DNA of 39,795 nt from JAILLW01 sp045640525 (GCA_045640525.1 JAZUFE010000023.1:1-39795), one strand, 5' to 3'. Counted from the stretch's first letter, positions 24,989 through 33,840 are shown. The notes: generated from the sequence alone by a model not told the origin. Translations and numbers: made by a program.

Positions 24989-26501
24989 GACGGTAATCAT
25001 ATTGGCTGCGATTTTGACAGTCGGTTTGATGGTTACCTATGATATTAATTCAAGAGGCGAAAGCGAATTGGATTACGTATATGTAAGAGCGGATAATGAA
25101 ATTATCAATATCTTTAAATCTTCGGATGCTCTGTATTATCTGTTTCTTCCAAGTTACATTGATGAGGATGATGCGGAATATTCAAATGCGGCCAAGGATT
25201 TGAATATTAATGTACTTAAATCGGAATCGCTGGATACGGTTTTTATTAATACTCAATCCGGTTCTTTGGATGATATATATGCCGATAAAGAATATTCGGA
25301 AACTGCCAAAATTCGGATATATTCCCCGGTCGGAGAATTGCTGTATGACGGTGGTATTAAGTCATTCAAGGGCAGAGGTAACTATTCTTGGAACAATTGG
25401 GATAAGAAGCCCTTCAGTCTTACATTATCGAAAGGTGGCGACAGATTACTTGATCTTGGCAGCGGTGGTAAGTATGCCCTTATTGCCAATGCTTCGGATG
25501 CGACTTTCTTAAGGAATGAAATAGGAAGAAGTCTTGATGTGGCGGCAGGTGTCGAGTTTTCGCATACGGGCAGATTTGTCGATTTGTATATTAACGGTGA
25601 TTACATGGGTAATTACTATTTGGCGGATACACCGGATATCGGAAGTGACAGAATCGATGTTACCGATGCTCAAACCGAGATTAAGAAGATATACCAAAAT
25701 ACCAATATGGATTCCCTGGAATATGTAATTACTGATAACTATAAGGGAATTGCAGCATCTGTTAATCCGGATGACATGACAGGCGGATATCTTCTTGAGC
25801 GGGAGTTTGAAGGAAGATATAAACTTGAATATGACAGTACACCATCTTCGCTTATAACCCGAAAAGGGGAGAGCTTTTTCGTACGTTCGCCGAAATACTG
25901 CTCCACAGAGCAGATGGAATATCTTAGCAATTATATGAATAACATCGAATCGGCCATATATGATGATTCGGACGAATATACCAGGCTGCTTGATATAGAA
26001 TCCTTTGCCAAACGTTATCTTGTCGAGGAAGTAATGAAAAATTATGACGCAGGTGTCAGTAGCGCATATTTTTATAAAGACAGTGATGAAGTAGACTCCA
26101 GGTTGAAAGCAGCTCCGGGGTGGGACTATGATATGAGCCTTGGCAATTATCTTGACTGGATGGAGTATTACAATGAAGGTGCTTCACAGCTTACATATCT
26201 TGCGATAGCATCATCACATTCCGATTGGTGGAAAGAATTGTATTCTCATGATGACTTCGAAGCAATGGTTAGGAAATATTATGCGGATTGTGTGAGCGAA
26301 TATTTGAGTACTTTGACGGAATCAAAAATCGATGAGTATCAAAAAATGCTTTCATCTTCGGCCGCAATGGATGCAATTCGCTGGAAAGATATGTATGACT
26401 CCAACGGGTATAATCCGACGGATAAGGCAGAATTTGATAAGCTGAAAGATTTCATATTGGCACGACACGACTATTTGGATTCGGTATGGATTACAGAGTA
26501 G
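24969..26501 (+). CDS. CotH-family secreted protein kinase homologue (510 aa)
   Basis: N-terminal membrane anchor or signal segment (MTKRLIKTVIILAAILTVGL), then an extracytoplasmic body. The CotH fold is shown by SFKGRGNYSWNNWDKKPFSL (the glycine-rich RGNxxW...K segment), KYALIANASDATFLRNEIGR, FVDLYINGDYMGNYYLADTP (the GxYxL strand), GGYLLERE and the metal-binding APGWDYDMSLGN (WDxDxxxGN). Spore-coat CotH phosphorylates proteins; family members outside spores have unknown substrates. This one probably acts outside the membrane. The gene overlaps both neighbours (20 bases with yfhO, 16 with the VTC gene), implying coordinated synthesis. Confidence 0.92.
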   Translation: MTKRLIKTVIILAAILTVGLMVTYDINSRGESELDYVYVRADNEIINIFKSSDALYYLFLPSYIDEDDAEYSNAAKDLNINVLKSESLDTVFINTQSGSLDDIYADKEYSETAKIRIYSPVGELLYDGGIKSFKGRGNYSWNNWDKKPFSLTLSKGGDRLLDLGSGGKYALIANASDATFLRNEIGRSLDVAAGVEFSHTGRFVDLYINGDYMGNYYLADTPDIGSDRIDVTDAQTEIKKIYQNTNMDSLEYVITDNYKGIAASVNPDDMTGGYLLEREFEGRYKLEYDSTPSSLITRKGESFFVRSPKYCSTEQMEYLSNYMNNIESAIYDDSDEYTRLLDIESFAKRYLVEEVMKNYDAGVSSAYFYKDSDEVDSRLKAAPGWDYDMSLGNYLDWMEYYNEGASQLTYLAIASSHSDWWKELYSHDDFEAMVRKYYADCVSEYLSTLTESKIDEYQKMLSSSAAMDAIRWKDMYDSNGYNPTDKAEFDKLKDFILARHDYLDSVWITE

Positions 26502-27178
26502 AACAAAAGTATATTGTTAACGAAGGACAAATTGAATATCTGAAAAATCGGCTGTCCGAAGTCATGAAACCGGATATACATTCCGAGAATGGCAATTATC
26601 TGATTCGAAGCGTATATTTTGATGATTGCTTTGATTCATGCCTGACGGATACAACGGAAGGTTTTGATAACCGAATCAAATACAGAATCAGAACCTACAA
26701 TAATGACACTGGTGTCATTAAGCTTGAACGTAAGGAATCAAAGCACGGATATAAACATAAAGATTCGTTGACAATATCCAAAGAGGAGGCTGACATATTG
26801 CTGAAAGGACAGGTACCTTCCGTATTGTCGGACACACCGGAATTACTTAAGCGTTTCGCAAGCTTTATTCAATTGAAAGCGGCACGTCCCAAGGTTATTG
26901 TCGAATATGAGAGAACGGCTTTGGTGGAAGAAATGGGAAATGTCAGAATAACCTTTGACAAAAATATAAGCGGCTGTTCCGATATTGAATCGTTTTATGA
27001 TAGAATAATGCCTGTGATTCCTGTTATGGACAGAGGTTACCACATTTTGGAAGTTAAGTATGACGAACTGATTCCGGATATGATAGGCAGTATCCTTAAA
27101 GAGGTGTCACTGACAAGAACATCGTATTCCAAATATACGCAGGCCAGAATTAAGCCAACCATAGGAGAATTGATATGA
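26486..27178 (+). CDS. VTC-domain protein, putative polyphosphate polymerase (230 aa)
   Basis: A single triphosphate-tunnel (VTC) domain with no membrane helix, so presumably cytoplasmic. The tunnel residues are in place: RVEQKYIVN (Glu/Lys), YLIRSVYFDDCFDS, RIKYRIRTYNN, IKLERKESKHGYKHKDSLTI, RPKVIVEYERTALV, VRITFDKNI and HILEVKYDELIPDMI. In yeast Vtc4 this domain makes polyphosphate from ATP and is fused to membrane helices; bacterial single-domain homologues are largely uncharacterised. Here the next gene, overlapping by 4 bases (ATGA), encodes a small membrane protein that could supply the missing helices. Polyphosphate synthesis is inference from the family. Confidence 0.9.
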   Translation: MDYRVEQKYIVNEGQIEYLKNRLSEVMKPDIHSENGNYLIRSVYFDDCFDSCLTDTTEGFDNRIKYRIRTYNNDTGVIKLERKESKHGYKHKDSLTISKEEADILLKGQVPSVLSDTPELLKRFASFIQLKAARPKVIVEYERTALVEEMGNVRITFDKNISGCSDIESFYDRIMPVIPVMDRGYHILEVKYDELIPDMIGSILKEVSLTRTSYSKYTQARIKPTIGELI

Positions 27179-27849
27179 GTTTTAAAGATGCGATTAAAAA
27201 ATCGGTTTTGGAAGGTTTTACCGGAAATGATATACCTACCAGCCAGATAGTTGTTATATTGGGAATTACTTTTCTCATCGGCTTGTATATATACTTCATT
27301 TATAAGCTTGCAAATAAAACTTCGATGTATGACAAGAGTTTTCATAATTCGATGGCGATTATCAGTGTTATTACAGCAGGAATTATAGTGGCTATGCAAT
27401 CGAGCATTGTTATATCTTTGGGCATGGTCGGTGCCTTGTCAATTGTCAGATTCAGAACAGCTGTTAAAAGTCCTATGGATTTGATGTTCTTGTTCTGGTC
27501 AATCGGGGAAGGCATTATATGCGGAGCCGGTTTGTTTAAGATAGCGGTTTTGGTAGCTTTGATAGTAACAGTTGGTATATTTTTACTTGAATATATGCCG
27601 GGAAGTAAAAGACCGCTGCTGCTTATCGTGAATTGCGACAATTCCGATATTGAAGATGAATTGATAGCAGGTATTAAGTCGAACGCCAAATCCTACAAAG
27701 TTAAATCGCGTAATGTCAAAAAGTCAGGATTTGACATTATTCTTGAAGTATATGTTAAGTCCGAAAAGGAACTGATTGATTGTATTTCGAAAATGCAGGG
27801 AGTTGTTAACGTATCACTATTATCACATGACGGAGAGATCAGAATCTAA
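27175..27849 (+). CDS. DUF4956 membrane protein (224 aa)
   Basis: Four membrane helices by eye in residues about 20-140 (ITFLIGLYIYFIYKLAN; the AIISVITAGIIVAM region; FLFWSIGEGIICGAGLFKI; VLVALIVTVGIFLLEY), with the strongly conserved intervening MVGALSIVRFRTAVKSPMDL of the family. The C-terminal 80 residues (LLLIVNCDNSDIEDELIAGI to LLSHDGEIRI) form a small soluble alpha/beta domain, ACT- or MgtC-tail-like by eye. Biochemical role unknown. It overlaps the VTC gene by 4 bases and the deacetylase start by one base. Pairing with VTC proteins suggests a membrane partner, perhaps a channel or anchor for polyphosphate. Confidence 0.88.
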   Translation: MSFKDAIKKSVLEGFTGNDIPTSQIVVILGITFLIGLYIYFIYKLANKTSMYDKSFHNSMAIISVITAGIIVAMQSSIVISLGMVGALSIVRFRTAVKSPMDLMFLFWSIGEGIICGAGLFKIAVLVALIVTVGIFLLEYMPGSKRPLLLIVNCDNSDIEDELIAGIKSNAKSYKVKSRNVKKSGFDIILEVYVKSEKELIDCISKMQGVVNVSLLSHDGEIRI

Positions 27850-28712
27850 TGTTTAAAATTGATTATCATGCAGATGATTATGCGGTTTCATTAAACGCAT
27901 CCAAAAGAATACTGGAGTTGGTGGAAGCCGGTAAGCTTGACAGTATAAGTATTATTCCGAATATGAGCTGTTATAAAGAGTGTATGGACTATCTTAACGA
28001 AAAGTGGGATAGTCTTCCTCAAAAGCCGCTTGTGAGTATACACATAGACCTTGTGGACGGACTGTCTTTATCGGGAGAATACAGAGCTTCAACGTGGGGT
28101 AAGTTATTCCTTAGATCATACATTCCGGGAATTAAGCGCCGAACCTTGAAAGAAAAGCTTGTAGCCGAGATAAAGGAACAAATCAAGTGTGTCACGGAGG
28201 ATCTTCCCAAGGGGGTCGGGCTTCGTCTGGATTCCCATATGCATACTCATATGATTCCCATAGTGTTTGATGCAATGTTTGAAGCGGTTGATGAGCTTGG
28301 TATGGGCAGCGAGATCGATTTCGTCAGAATTTCCAAAGAGCCTTTGGCGATGTTTTTGAATACCGAAGGTATCAAAGGAACATTCCCTTTGGTTAATGTT
28401 GTTAAGAATGTTATCCTGAATATTCTGTCCGGACGATGCATACGAAAGCTCGAGAAAAGATCAATATCGTACGGCTGTTTATGGGGACTTGTAATGAGCG
28501 GTAAGATGGATAAGAAGCGAATTGATATCCTTGCACCGAAGATGATTGATTATATGAAAAATCTTGATATGTATCTTGAAGTATTGTGTCATCCGGGAAT
28601 TGTTCTTCCGGAAGAAGATCTTAAAGAATACGGAGTCGATGACAGAAATTTCCTGTTTAGTAAAAACAGAGACATAGAATATGAAGCAGCCAAAAACAGG
28701 ACAAGCCTTTAG
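27849..28712 (+). CDS. YdjC/ChbG-type carbohydrate deacetylase (287 aa)
   Basis: Metal-dependent deacetylase fold: KIDYHADDYAVS (the DD pair, D9/D10), SISIIPNMSCY, VSIHIDLVDG (metal His), RLDSHMHTHMIP (DSHxHxH ligands), DFVRISKEP and EVLCHPGI. These are the conserved YdjC blocks, whose members remove N-acetyl groups from chito-oligosaccharides or from lipid-linked GlcNAc as in HpnK. No signal peptide, so probably cytoplasmic, acting on a nucleotide- or lipid-linked amino sugar. Last gene of the long operon. Its last codons form one arm of a hairpin shared with the convergent glycosyltransferase gene. Confidence 0.87.
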   Translation: MFKIDYHADDYAVSLNASKRILELVEAGKLDSISIIPNMSCYKECMDYLNEKWDSLPQKPLVSIHIDLVDGLSLSGEYRASTWGKLFLRSYIPGIKRRTLKEKLVAEIKEQIKCVTEDLPKGVGLRLDSHMHTHMIPIVFDAMFEAVDELGMGSEIDFVRISKEPLAMFLNTEGIKGTFPLVNVVKNVILNILSGRCIRKLEKRSISYGCLWGLVMSGKMDKKRIDILAPKMIDYMKNLDMYLEVLCHPGIVLPEEDLKEYGVDDRNFLFSKNRDIEYEAAKNRTSL

Positions 28713-28723
28713 TGCTTGTCCTG
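28697..28723. terminator. Terminator hairpin holding both stop codons of a convergent pair
   Basis: CAGGACAAGC (28697-28706) pairs perfectly with GCTTGTCCTG (28714-28723). The 7-base loop contains the TAG of the plus gene and the TAA of the minus gene, which overlap by four bases. On the minus strand GTTTTTGG follows the stem, a fair T-tract; on the plus side the tail is AATTATATA. Confidence 0.75.
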
Positions 28724-29641
28724 AATTATATAACGAGGTCTGTTTTTGATTTCCTGGAACATTTTGGCTATGTATACCGCAATGATTCCAAGGCTTAGGA
28801 GAATTGCTCCGGTGGCCAGTACAATCAACACAATCAACGAAGGGTAACCGCCGACGGCCTTGCCGAGGAAATAAGTGATTACCGCATCAATACCGAGCAC
28901 AATTCCTATCAGCATTACAATGATGCCCATGAAAGCTATTATGTACAAAGGCGTAAATGTAAAAGAGGTCAGATTTCTGAAAGCGTACTTAATCAGACTC
29001 TTTGTAGACCATTTGCTTGAACCTGCAACTCGTTCATGTACTTCGTATTCTACGGAAGTACTTTTAAATCCCGACCAAAATGTTAATGCTCTGAAGAAAG
29101 TTTCCTTTTCCGTAAAGGAATCAAGTACATCCACAACTTTTCGATCCAGGAACTTGAAATCCGATGAGTTCTTCATATCGAAACCGGTCATTTGGCTTAT
29201 AAGCTTGTAAAAGAGATTGGCGAACAGACCGTGCGACTTGGCTTCTTTACCGCGGGTGGCTTTAATGCCTTCAATTACATCAAATCCTTCTTCCCATTTA
29301 TTTATCATGTCTTTAATGGTTTCAACAGGGTGTTGCAAATCTGCATCTATCATGACCACGCCGTCACCGGTTGACTGTCTTAGACCACAAAACATGGCAG
29401 CTTCTTTACCGAAGTTGCGCGAAAACGAAGAGAAGTGAACGCGATTATCTTTTTGCGACAAGGCTTTAATTAAAAGATATGTCTTGTCTTTTGATCCGTC
29501 ATCTATGAATTGGAGCTCCAGTTCATAGTTATTGTTTAGTTTTTCATCGTTGCTCCACATAGCTGTAATGGTTTCATAAAACAGCTCAATGGTGGATTCT
29601 TCATTGTAACAAGGTACAATAACCGATATTCTTTTCATCAT
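28709..29641 (-). CDS. Family 2 glycosyltransferase, CsbB/GtrB/DPM1-like (310 aa)
   Basis: Makes a polyprenyl-phosphate sugar on the inner membrane face. GT-A domain (about 1-225): ISVIVPCYNEESTIELFYET, FIDDGSKDKTYLL, NFGKEAAMFCGLR, MIDADLQHPVETI (DxD), and RVAGSSKWSTKSLIKYAFRN. Two C-terminal membrane helices (about 232-258 and 268-293) match CsbB/GtrB rather than soluble DPM1. B. subtilis csbB and yfhO lie together and act together, so this enzyme probably supplies C55-P-sugar to the YfhO homologue at 22418-24988 although it is on the opposite strand. ATGATG start with GAGG upstream; TATAAT at 29683-29678 is a candidate -10. Confidence 0.92.
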   Translation of the reverse strand: MMKRISVIVPCYNEESTIELFYETITAMWSNDEKLNNNYELELQFIDDGSKDKTYLLIKALSQKDNRVHFSSFSRNFGKEAAMFCGLRQSTGDGVVMIDADLQHPVETIKDMINKWEEGFDVIEGIKATRGKEAKSHGLFANLFYKLISQMTGFDMKNSSDFKFLDRKVVDVLDSFTEKETFFRALTFWSGFKSTSVEYEVHERVAGSSKWSTKSLIKYAFRNLTSFTFTPLYIIAFMGIIVMLIGIVLGIDAVITYFLGKAVGGYPSLIVLIVLATGAILLSLGIIAVYIAKMFQEIKNRPRYIIQDKH

Positions 29642-29768
29642 ATGCCTCGTAAATAAGTCAATAGCGAACTACTGACAATTATAGTATACTTTATGGAGTA
29701 AATTTACAATATTTTATTGGCATATGTTCGGAACCTATAGGCTTGAAATCTTGGAAAGATGAATTGAT

Positions 29769-31274
29769 ATGAATAGGGAAATTCAAACTAAGCGCTTACA
29801 AATCAACAGCCCAATTAAGAGCAAACTGTTGTCTTTGGTGATACTTGCCATGGCACCTTTACTTATTATTGTTATATATTTGATATTTTCGTTGCTCAAC
29901 TATTCCAAAGCCTATGAAGAGATTGTTTCAAATTTGACGATAGCCAACGATTACAATGTATCTTTCAAAAATGATATAAATGAAAGTATCTACAAACTCG
30001 TTGTCGGACATGTGGATCTTAAAACAGTGGATGAGCAGGAGGCATTGCAGGATCCCGATGAAATGATTGAAGTATTTCAAAGCGATATCAACTTTCTAAT
30101 GTCCAAAACAGAAGGAAATTCAAGATCATGGCTTCAAAGACTGAATAAAAATCTGAATTCTTTGCAGGATAAAGTCGATATGATAAAGAATAATTTGGAC
30201 GAGGGCGGGCATTATGATACCAACGTGCAAATGCTTGATTCCGACATATACATTCTGACCGATTTGATACAGGATGATCTTCAGCATTTTGTTATGTATC
30301 AGACAGAAGATATTGAATCAATCCGGGAGGAATTGCATCACAAGGTAACCTTCTTTATTATCTTTTGGGCGGCAATAGTAGTGGTAATCGTAACCTTTGT
30401 TGTTATTATGGCCATATACATGGTCAGAAATATCACAAAACCTTTGGATGAATTGGTGGAAGCTACCGGAAAGATTGCGGACGGAGATTTTAAGAGCAAG
30501 TTGGAGCTTTCGAGTGATGACGAGATTATGGTCTTGGCGGATTCGGTTAATGATATGACGGATAAACTCGATATCATGGTTGATACCATCAAAGAAGACG
30601 AGAAAAAGATGCGTTATGCGGAATTGAGATTACTGCAAGAACAGATAAACCCTCATTTTCTGTACAATACGTTGGATACCATTGTTTGGCTGGTGGAATC
30701 CAACGATAACGAAAAGGCAATTGATGTAGTTATGTCTTTATCCAAATTATTCAGATTAGTGTTAAGCAAGGGTCAAGAACTGATTTCCATCCGCGACGAA
30801 GAGGAGCATATTAAGAATTATCTTAGTATTCAGCAGGTAAGATACAATGATATTCTTGAGTATAGTATTGATATAGATAAGGAATTGTACCGGTATGAAA
30901 TTCAAAAGCTTACCTTACAGCCGTTAGTAGAGAATTCTTTGTATCACGGCATTAAATATAAGAGAGCCAAGGGTATAATAGAGGTAATAGGAAGAAAGGA
31001 CGGTAATGAAATCGTTCTTACCATTAAAGATGACGGAGTTGGAATGGATACGGAAACACTGAACGGCTTAAGGGAAAAAATAAGCAAAAAGTGTAAGGAT
31101 ACTGATTCGGGTTTTGGATTAGCCAATGTTAACGAAAGAATAAGGATGTATTTTGGTGAGGAATACGGAATGACCATAAATTCCGCGCTCAACGAAGGAA
31201 CCGAAATAGTAATAAGAATTCCGGCAATTATGTACAAAGCATCCAAAGATAATGTGTATGAAGAGAATAAATAG
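29769..31274 (+). CDS. YesM/LytS-type sensor histidine kinase (501 aa)
   Basis: Membrane-bound sensor with helices at about 20-43 and 194-218 around a 150-residue extracytoplasmic helical sensor. HAMP follows at about 215-270 (NITKPLDELVEATGKIADGD). The His_kinase domain PF06580 has phospho-acceptor His 296 in EQINPHFLYNTLD; the ATPase has LQPLVENSLYHGI (N box), DDGVGMD and GFGLANVNERI. It should phosphorylate the AraC-type regulator at 32283. It shares an operon with a membrane-anchored sugar-binding protein (22-base overlap), likely a ligand-presenting co-sensor. Start ATG at 29769; upstream GGAAAG is a modest site. Confidence 0.93.
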   Translation: MNREIQTKRLQINSPIKSKLLSLVILAMAPLLIIVIYLIFSLLNYSKAYEEIVSNLTIANDYNVSFKNDINESIYKLVVGHVDLKTVDEQEALQDPDEMIEVFQSDINFLMSKTEGNSRSWLQRLNKNLNSLQDKVDMIKNNLDEGGHYDTNVQMLDSDIYILTDLIQDDLQHFVMYQTEDIESIREELHHKVTFFIIFWAAIVVVIVTFVVIMAIYMVRNITKPLDELVEATGKIADGDFKSKLELSSDDEIMVLADSVNDMTDKLDIMVDTIKEDEKKMRYAELRLLQEQINPHFLYNTLDTIVWLVESNDNEKAIDVVMSLSKLFRLVLSKGQELISIRDEEEHIKNYLSIQQVRYNDILEYSIDIDKELYRYEIQKLTLQPLVENSLYHGIKYKRAKGIIEVIGRKDGNEIVLTIKDDGVGMDTETLNGLREKISKKCKDTDSGFGLANVNERIRMYFGEEYGMTINSALNEGTEIVIRIPAIMYKASKDNVYEENK

Positions 31275-32280
31275 ATACTATCTTGCCACATTTGTTTCTA
31301 TAGCCGTTCTTGTAGGAATCATAGTTTTTGGTGAGGTCAATAATATATTTTTGTCTCCGGAAAAAGATATCGGCAAGACGCAATTCGAAGATGATCTCAT
31401 TGTTGTGGGAGTTTCACAACTGGGTTCGGAATCGGTTTGGAGAACCGCCAATACCAAATCCGTTGAAGCGGCACTTTCCAGAGAGAACGGTTTTTTTGCA
31501 ATCATAAACAATGCAAGACAAAACCAGGAGAATCAGATTAAAGCTGTAAGAGATTTCATATCTCAGGGTGTCGACTGCATTGTTTTGGCTCCTGTTACGG
31601 AAAGCGGATGGGAGAATGTGCTTGAAGAGGCCAAGGTGGCGGGAATTCCGGTTATTCTTATAGACAGAACGGTGGATATCAAAGATGCATCTTTGTACAC
31701 AACACACATAGGGTCCGATATGCACATGGAAGGGGTACGCGCGGGAGAATGGCTTGCAAGAAAGACTTCCGGAACAGATGAAGAGATTAATATTGTTATA
31801 CTTCAGGGAACTCCCGGGTCGTCGGCTCAAATCGGACGTGAGAAGGGATTTTATGAAATCGCAAATCAAAATCCCAATTGGAATATTTTGGAGGTTGCCG
31901 ATGCCGATTTTACCACAACCAAAGGTAAGGAGGAGATGGCGAGACTTCTTTCGGAATATGAGGATATAGATGTTGTATTTTCCGAAAACGATGATATGAC
32001 TTTTGGTGCAATAGAAGCTATCAATGAGGCCGGATTGACTTGCGGAATTGATGGTGACATTACGATTATTTCGTTTGACGCAGGTTATGAAGCGCTTGTA
32101 AATGTTTATAATGGTTATATAGATGTTGATGTTGAGTGTAACCCGCTTTTTGGAGATTTGCTTGCGGATGTGATTAAGAAAATAGATAGCTCTCAACCGA
32201 TAGGAAAAGAATATATTGTAGATGAACAGGTTTTTACAAAGGACAATGTTGAAGAAGCTTTGCCTGACAGGGAGTATTGA
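31252..32280 (+). CDS. Membrane-anchored periplasmic-type sugar-binding protein (sensor partner)
   Basis: A Periplasmic_BP_4-type protein with an N-terminal uncleaved anchor (RYYLATFVSIAVLVGIIVFG) and no lipobox Cys, unlike transporter binding proteins. The body is clearly paralogous to the transporter lipoprotein at 35262: WRTANTKSVEAALSRENG against YRTANDADLQKTFTKENG, then ILIDRTVD against ILFDRTID, and VFSENDDMTFGAIEAINEAG against IYAENDDMAKGAVAALDKAG. It lies inside a kinase-regulator operon, overlapping the kinase gene by 22 bases and ending 2 bases before the regulator. It most likely presents ligand to the kinase. ATG at 31252 or 31258; neither has a clear ribosome binding site. Confidence 0.88.
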   Translation: MCMKRINRYYLATFVSIAVLVGIIVFGEVNNIFLSPEKDIGKTQFEDDLIVVGVSQLGSESVWRTANTKSVEAALSRENGFFAIINNARQNQENQIKAVRDFISQGVDCIVLAPVTESGWENVLEEAKVAGIPVILIDRTVDIKDASLYTTHIGSDMHMEGVRAGEWLARKTSGTDEEINIVILQGTPGSSAQIGREKGFYEIANQNPNWNILEVADADFTTTKGKEEMARLLSEYEDIDVVFSENDDMTFGAIEAINEAGLTCGIDGDITIISFDAGYEALVNVYNGYIDVDVECNPLFGDLLADVIKKIDSSQPIGKEYIVDEQVFTKDNVEEALPDREY

Positions 32281-32282
32281 TT

Positions 32283-33839
32283 ATGTTGAAGGTATTTTTG
32301 GTAGAAGATGAAAGCATTATGCGCGAGGGATTACGGGATAATATTCCATGGGACAGCTATGGATACCAGTTTGTCGGAGAGGCTTCCGATGGTGAAATGG
32401 CACTTCCTTTGATTAGGAAGACCAAACCCGATGTTTTGATAACCGACATTAAAATGCCGTTTATGGATGGACTGGCACTTGCTCAAATAGTTGTGAAAGA
32501 GTTGCCGAATACCAAGATAATAATTATGTCCGGATATGATGATTTTGAATATGCCAGACGTGCCATAGAAATAGGTGTCGAGCAGTATCTTCTTAAGCCG
32601 ATAACAAGAAGCAGTCTTCAAAAGGTTCTTCAGTCCGTATCCGAAAAGATAGAGTCGGAGAAAGAACAGACTGCGGATTTGAGAAAGTTTCAGGAAGAAT
32701 ATCAAGAATATGAGCAGCTTGCAAGGAGACACTTTTTTGAAAATGTATTCGACCGTAAAATGTCTTTTCAGCAGATGTACGAAGAAGCAGCCAAATTATC
32801 GATAGAACTGTCGGCCGAGACATATAATGTGGCATTGATGTATATACCGGACGGACAAGAAGAGTTATTCAGATATTTCTTAAGATTCAGAGAATACATA
32901 GTTTTCAGATGGAATATTAATACTTACTGTGTAATAATCATGGGTAATCTTGCGGATACCGAAACCCTGTCTGCTCAGCTTGTTCGAAATGTGGAAAGAA
33001 TATGCGATGAACAACACTTGGATAAATGGTATATTTCCGTAGGAGATTATGTTGAAAGATTGAGTATGCTTCCGGATTGCTATGAGGAAGTATATAACAT
33101 TTTTTCACATAGATTTCTTGTTCCGAATACGCATATTGTTACCAAAGATGTGATTATGGGTATACATAGCGAAACTTCCGGAGATTATGTTGAACCGGAT
33201 TTGGAGCAAATCAATCCGGAGATAGTCAAAAGCTTTTTGGCGCAGGGAACCAAGGAGGAGATTAATTCATTTACGGCAGGATATCTTCTGAGCTTGGAAG
33301 ATGCGCTGAAATCAAAGTTGTTCAGAAATTATCTTCTTTTGAATGTAAGATTTGCAACGCTGGGATTTGTTGAGAGTATAGGAATGGATAAAACTCAGTT
33401 TTTGAGTGAAATTGATGAAAGTGTTCTTACGGACATGGCGGCAGATGACAGTAAAGTCAGGTCATATATTTTATCTTTGTTCACAAAGGCGATTAAGTAC
33501 AGAGATGAAGAAAGTTCATCACAGTATAAAGTAATGCTTAAGAAAGCTATTGCGTATATCGATGAGAACTATACTGACGAAAGCCTCTCACTCAATGAAG
33601 TTGCGACAATTTGTAATTTGTCTTCAAACTATTTTAGTGCCATCTTCTCAAACGAAATGGATATGACATTCGTTGAATATGTCACCAAAAAGAGAATGGA
33701 GCTTGCCAAAAAACTATTGAAGACGACCAGTAAGCATACAGGCGAAATAGCCAATGATGTAGGTTATAAGGATCAGCACTATTTCAGCGTGGTTTTCAAA
33801 AAGACACAGGGCCTTTCGCCAAGAGAATACAGAGGATAA
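32283..33839 (+). CDS. AraC-type response regulator (518 aa)
   Basis: Receiver domain at 1-120 with phospho-acceptor Asp 55 (DVLITDIKMPFMDG), acidic pair in LVEDES and Lys in YLLKPITR. A helical linker region (about 125-400) is typical of YesN-type regulators. Two AraC helix-turn-helices end the protein (DESLSLNEVATICNLSSNYF; GEIANDVGYKDQHYFSVVFK, GLSPREY). ATG at 32283 follows AGGGAG. Partner of the kinase at 29769. Likely target is the ABC transporter at 35262-39795, since the nearest sugar genes lie there. Confidence 0.92.
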   Translation: MLKVFLVEDESIMREGLRDNIPWDSYGYQFVGEASDGEMALPLIRKTKPDVLITDIKMPFMDGLALAQIVVKELPNTKIIIMSGYDDFEYARRAIEIGVEQYLLKPITRSSLQKVLQSVSEKIESEKEQTADLRKFQEEYQEYEQLARRHFFENVFDRKMSFQQMYEEAAKLSIELSAETYNVALMYIPDGQEELFRYFLRFREYIVFRWNINTYCVIIMGNLADTETLSAQLVRNVERICDEQHLDKWYISVGDYVERLSMLPDCYEEVYNIFSHRFLVPNTHIVTKDVIMGIHSETSGDYVEPDLEQINPEIVKSFLAQGTKEEINSFTAGYLLSLEDALKSKLFRNYLLLNVRFATLGFVESIGMDKTQFLSEIDESVLTDMAADDSKVRSYILSLFTKAIKYRDEESSSQYKVMLKKAIAYIDENYTDESLSLNEVATICNLSSNYFSAIFSNEMDMTFVEYVTKKRMELAKKLLKTTSKHTGEIANDVGYKDQHYFSVVFKKTQGLSPREYRG

Positions 33840-33840
33840 A

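Noticed and set aside
31414..32196. 260-codon minus-strand frame
   Set aside because: Long but antisense to a clear sugar-binding protein with conserved motifs; it has no recognisable domain.
29769..33839. Idea that the kinase/regulator pair is a peptide quorum-sensing system
   Set aside because: The kinase is of the YesM type with a sugar-binding partner and an AraC output domain, and there is no small peptide gene or exporter nearby.
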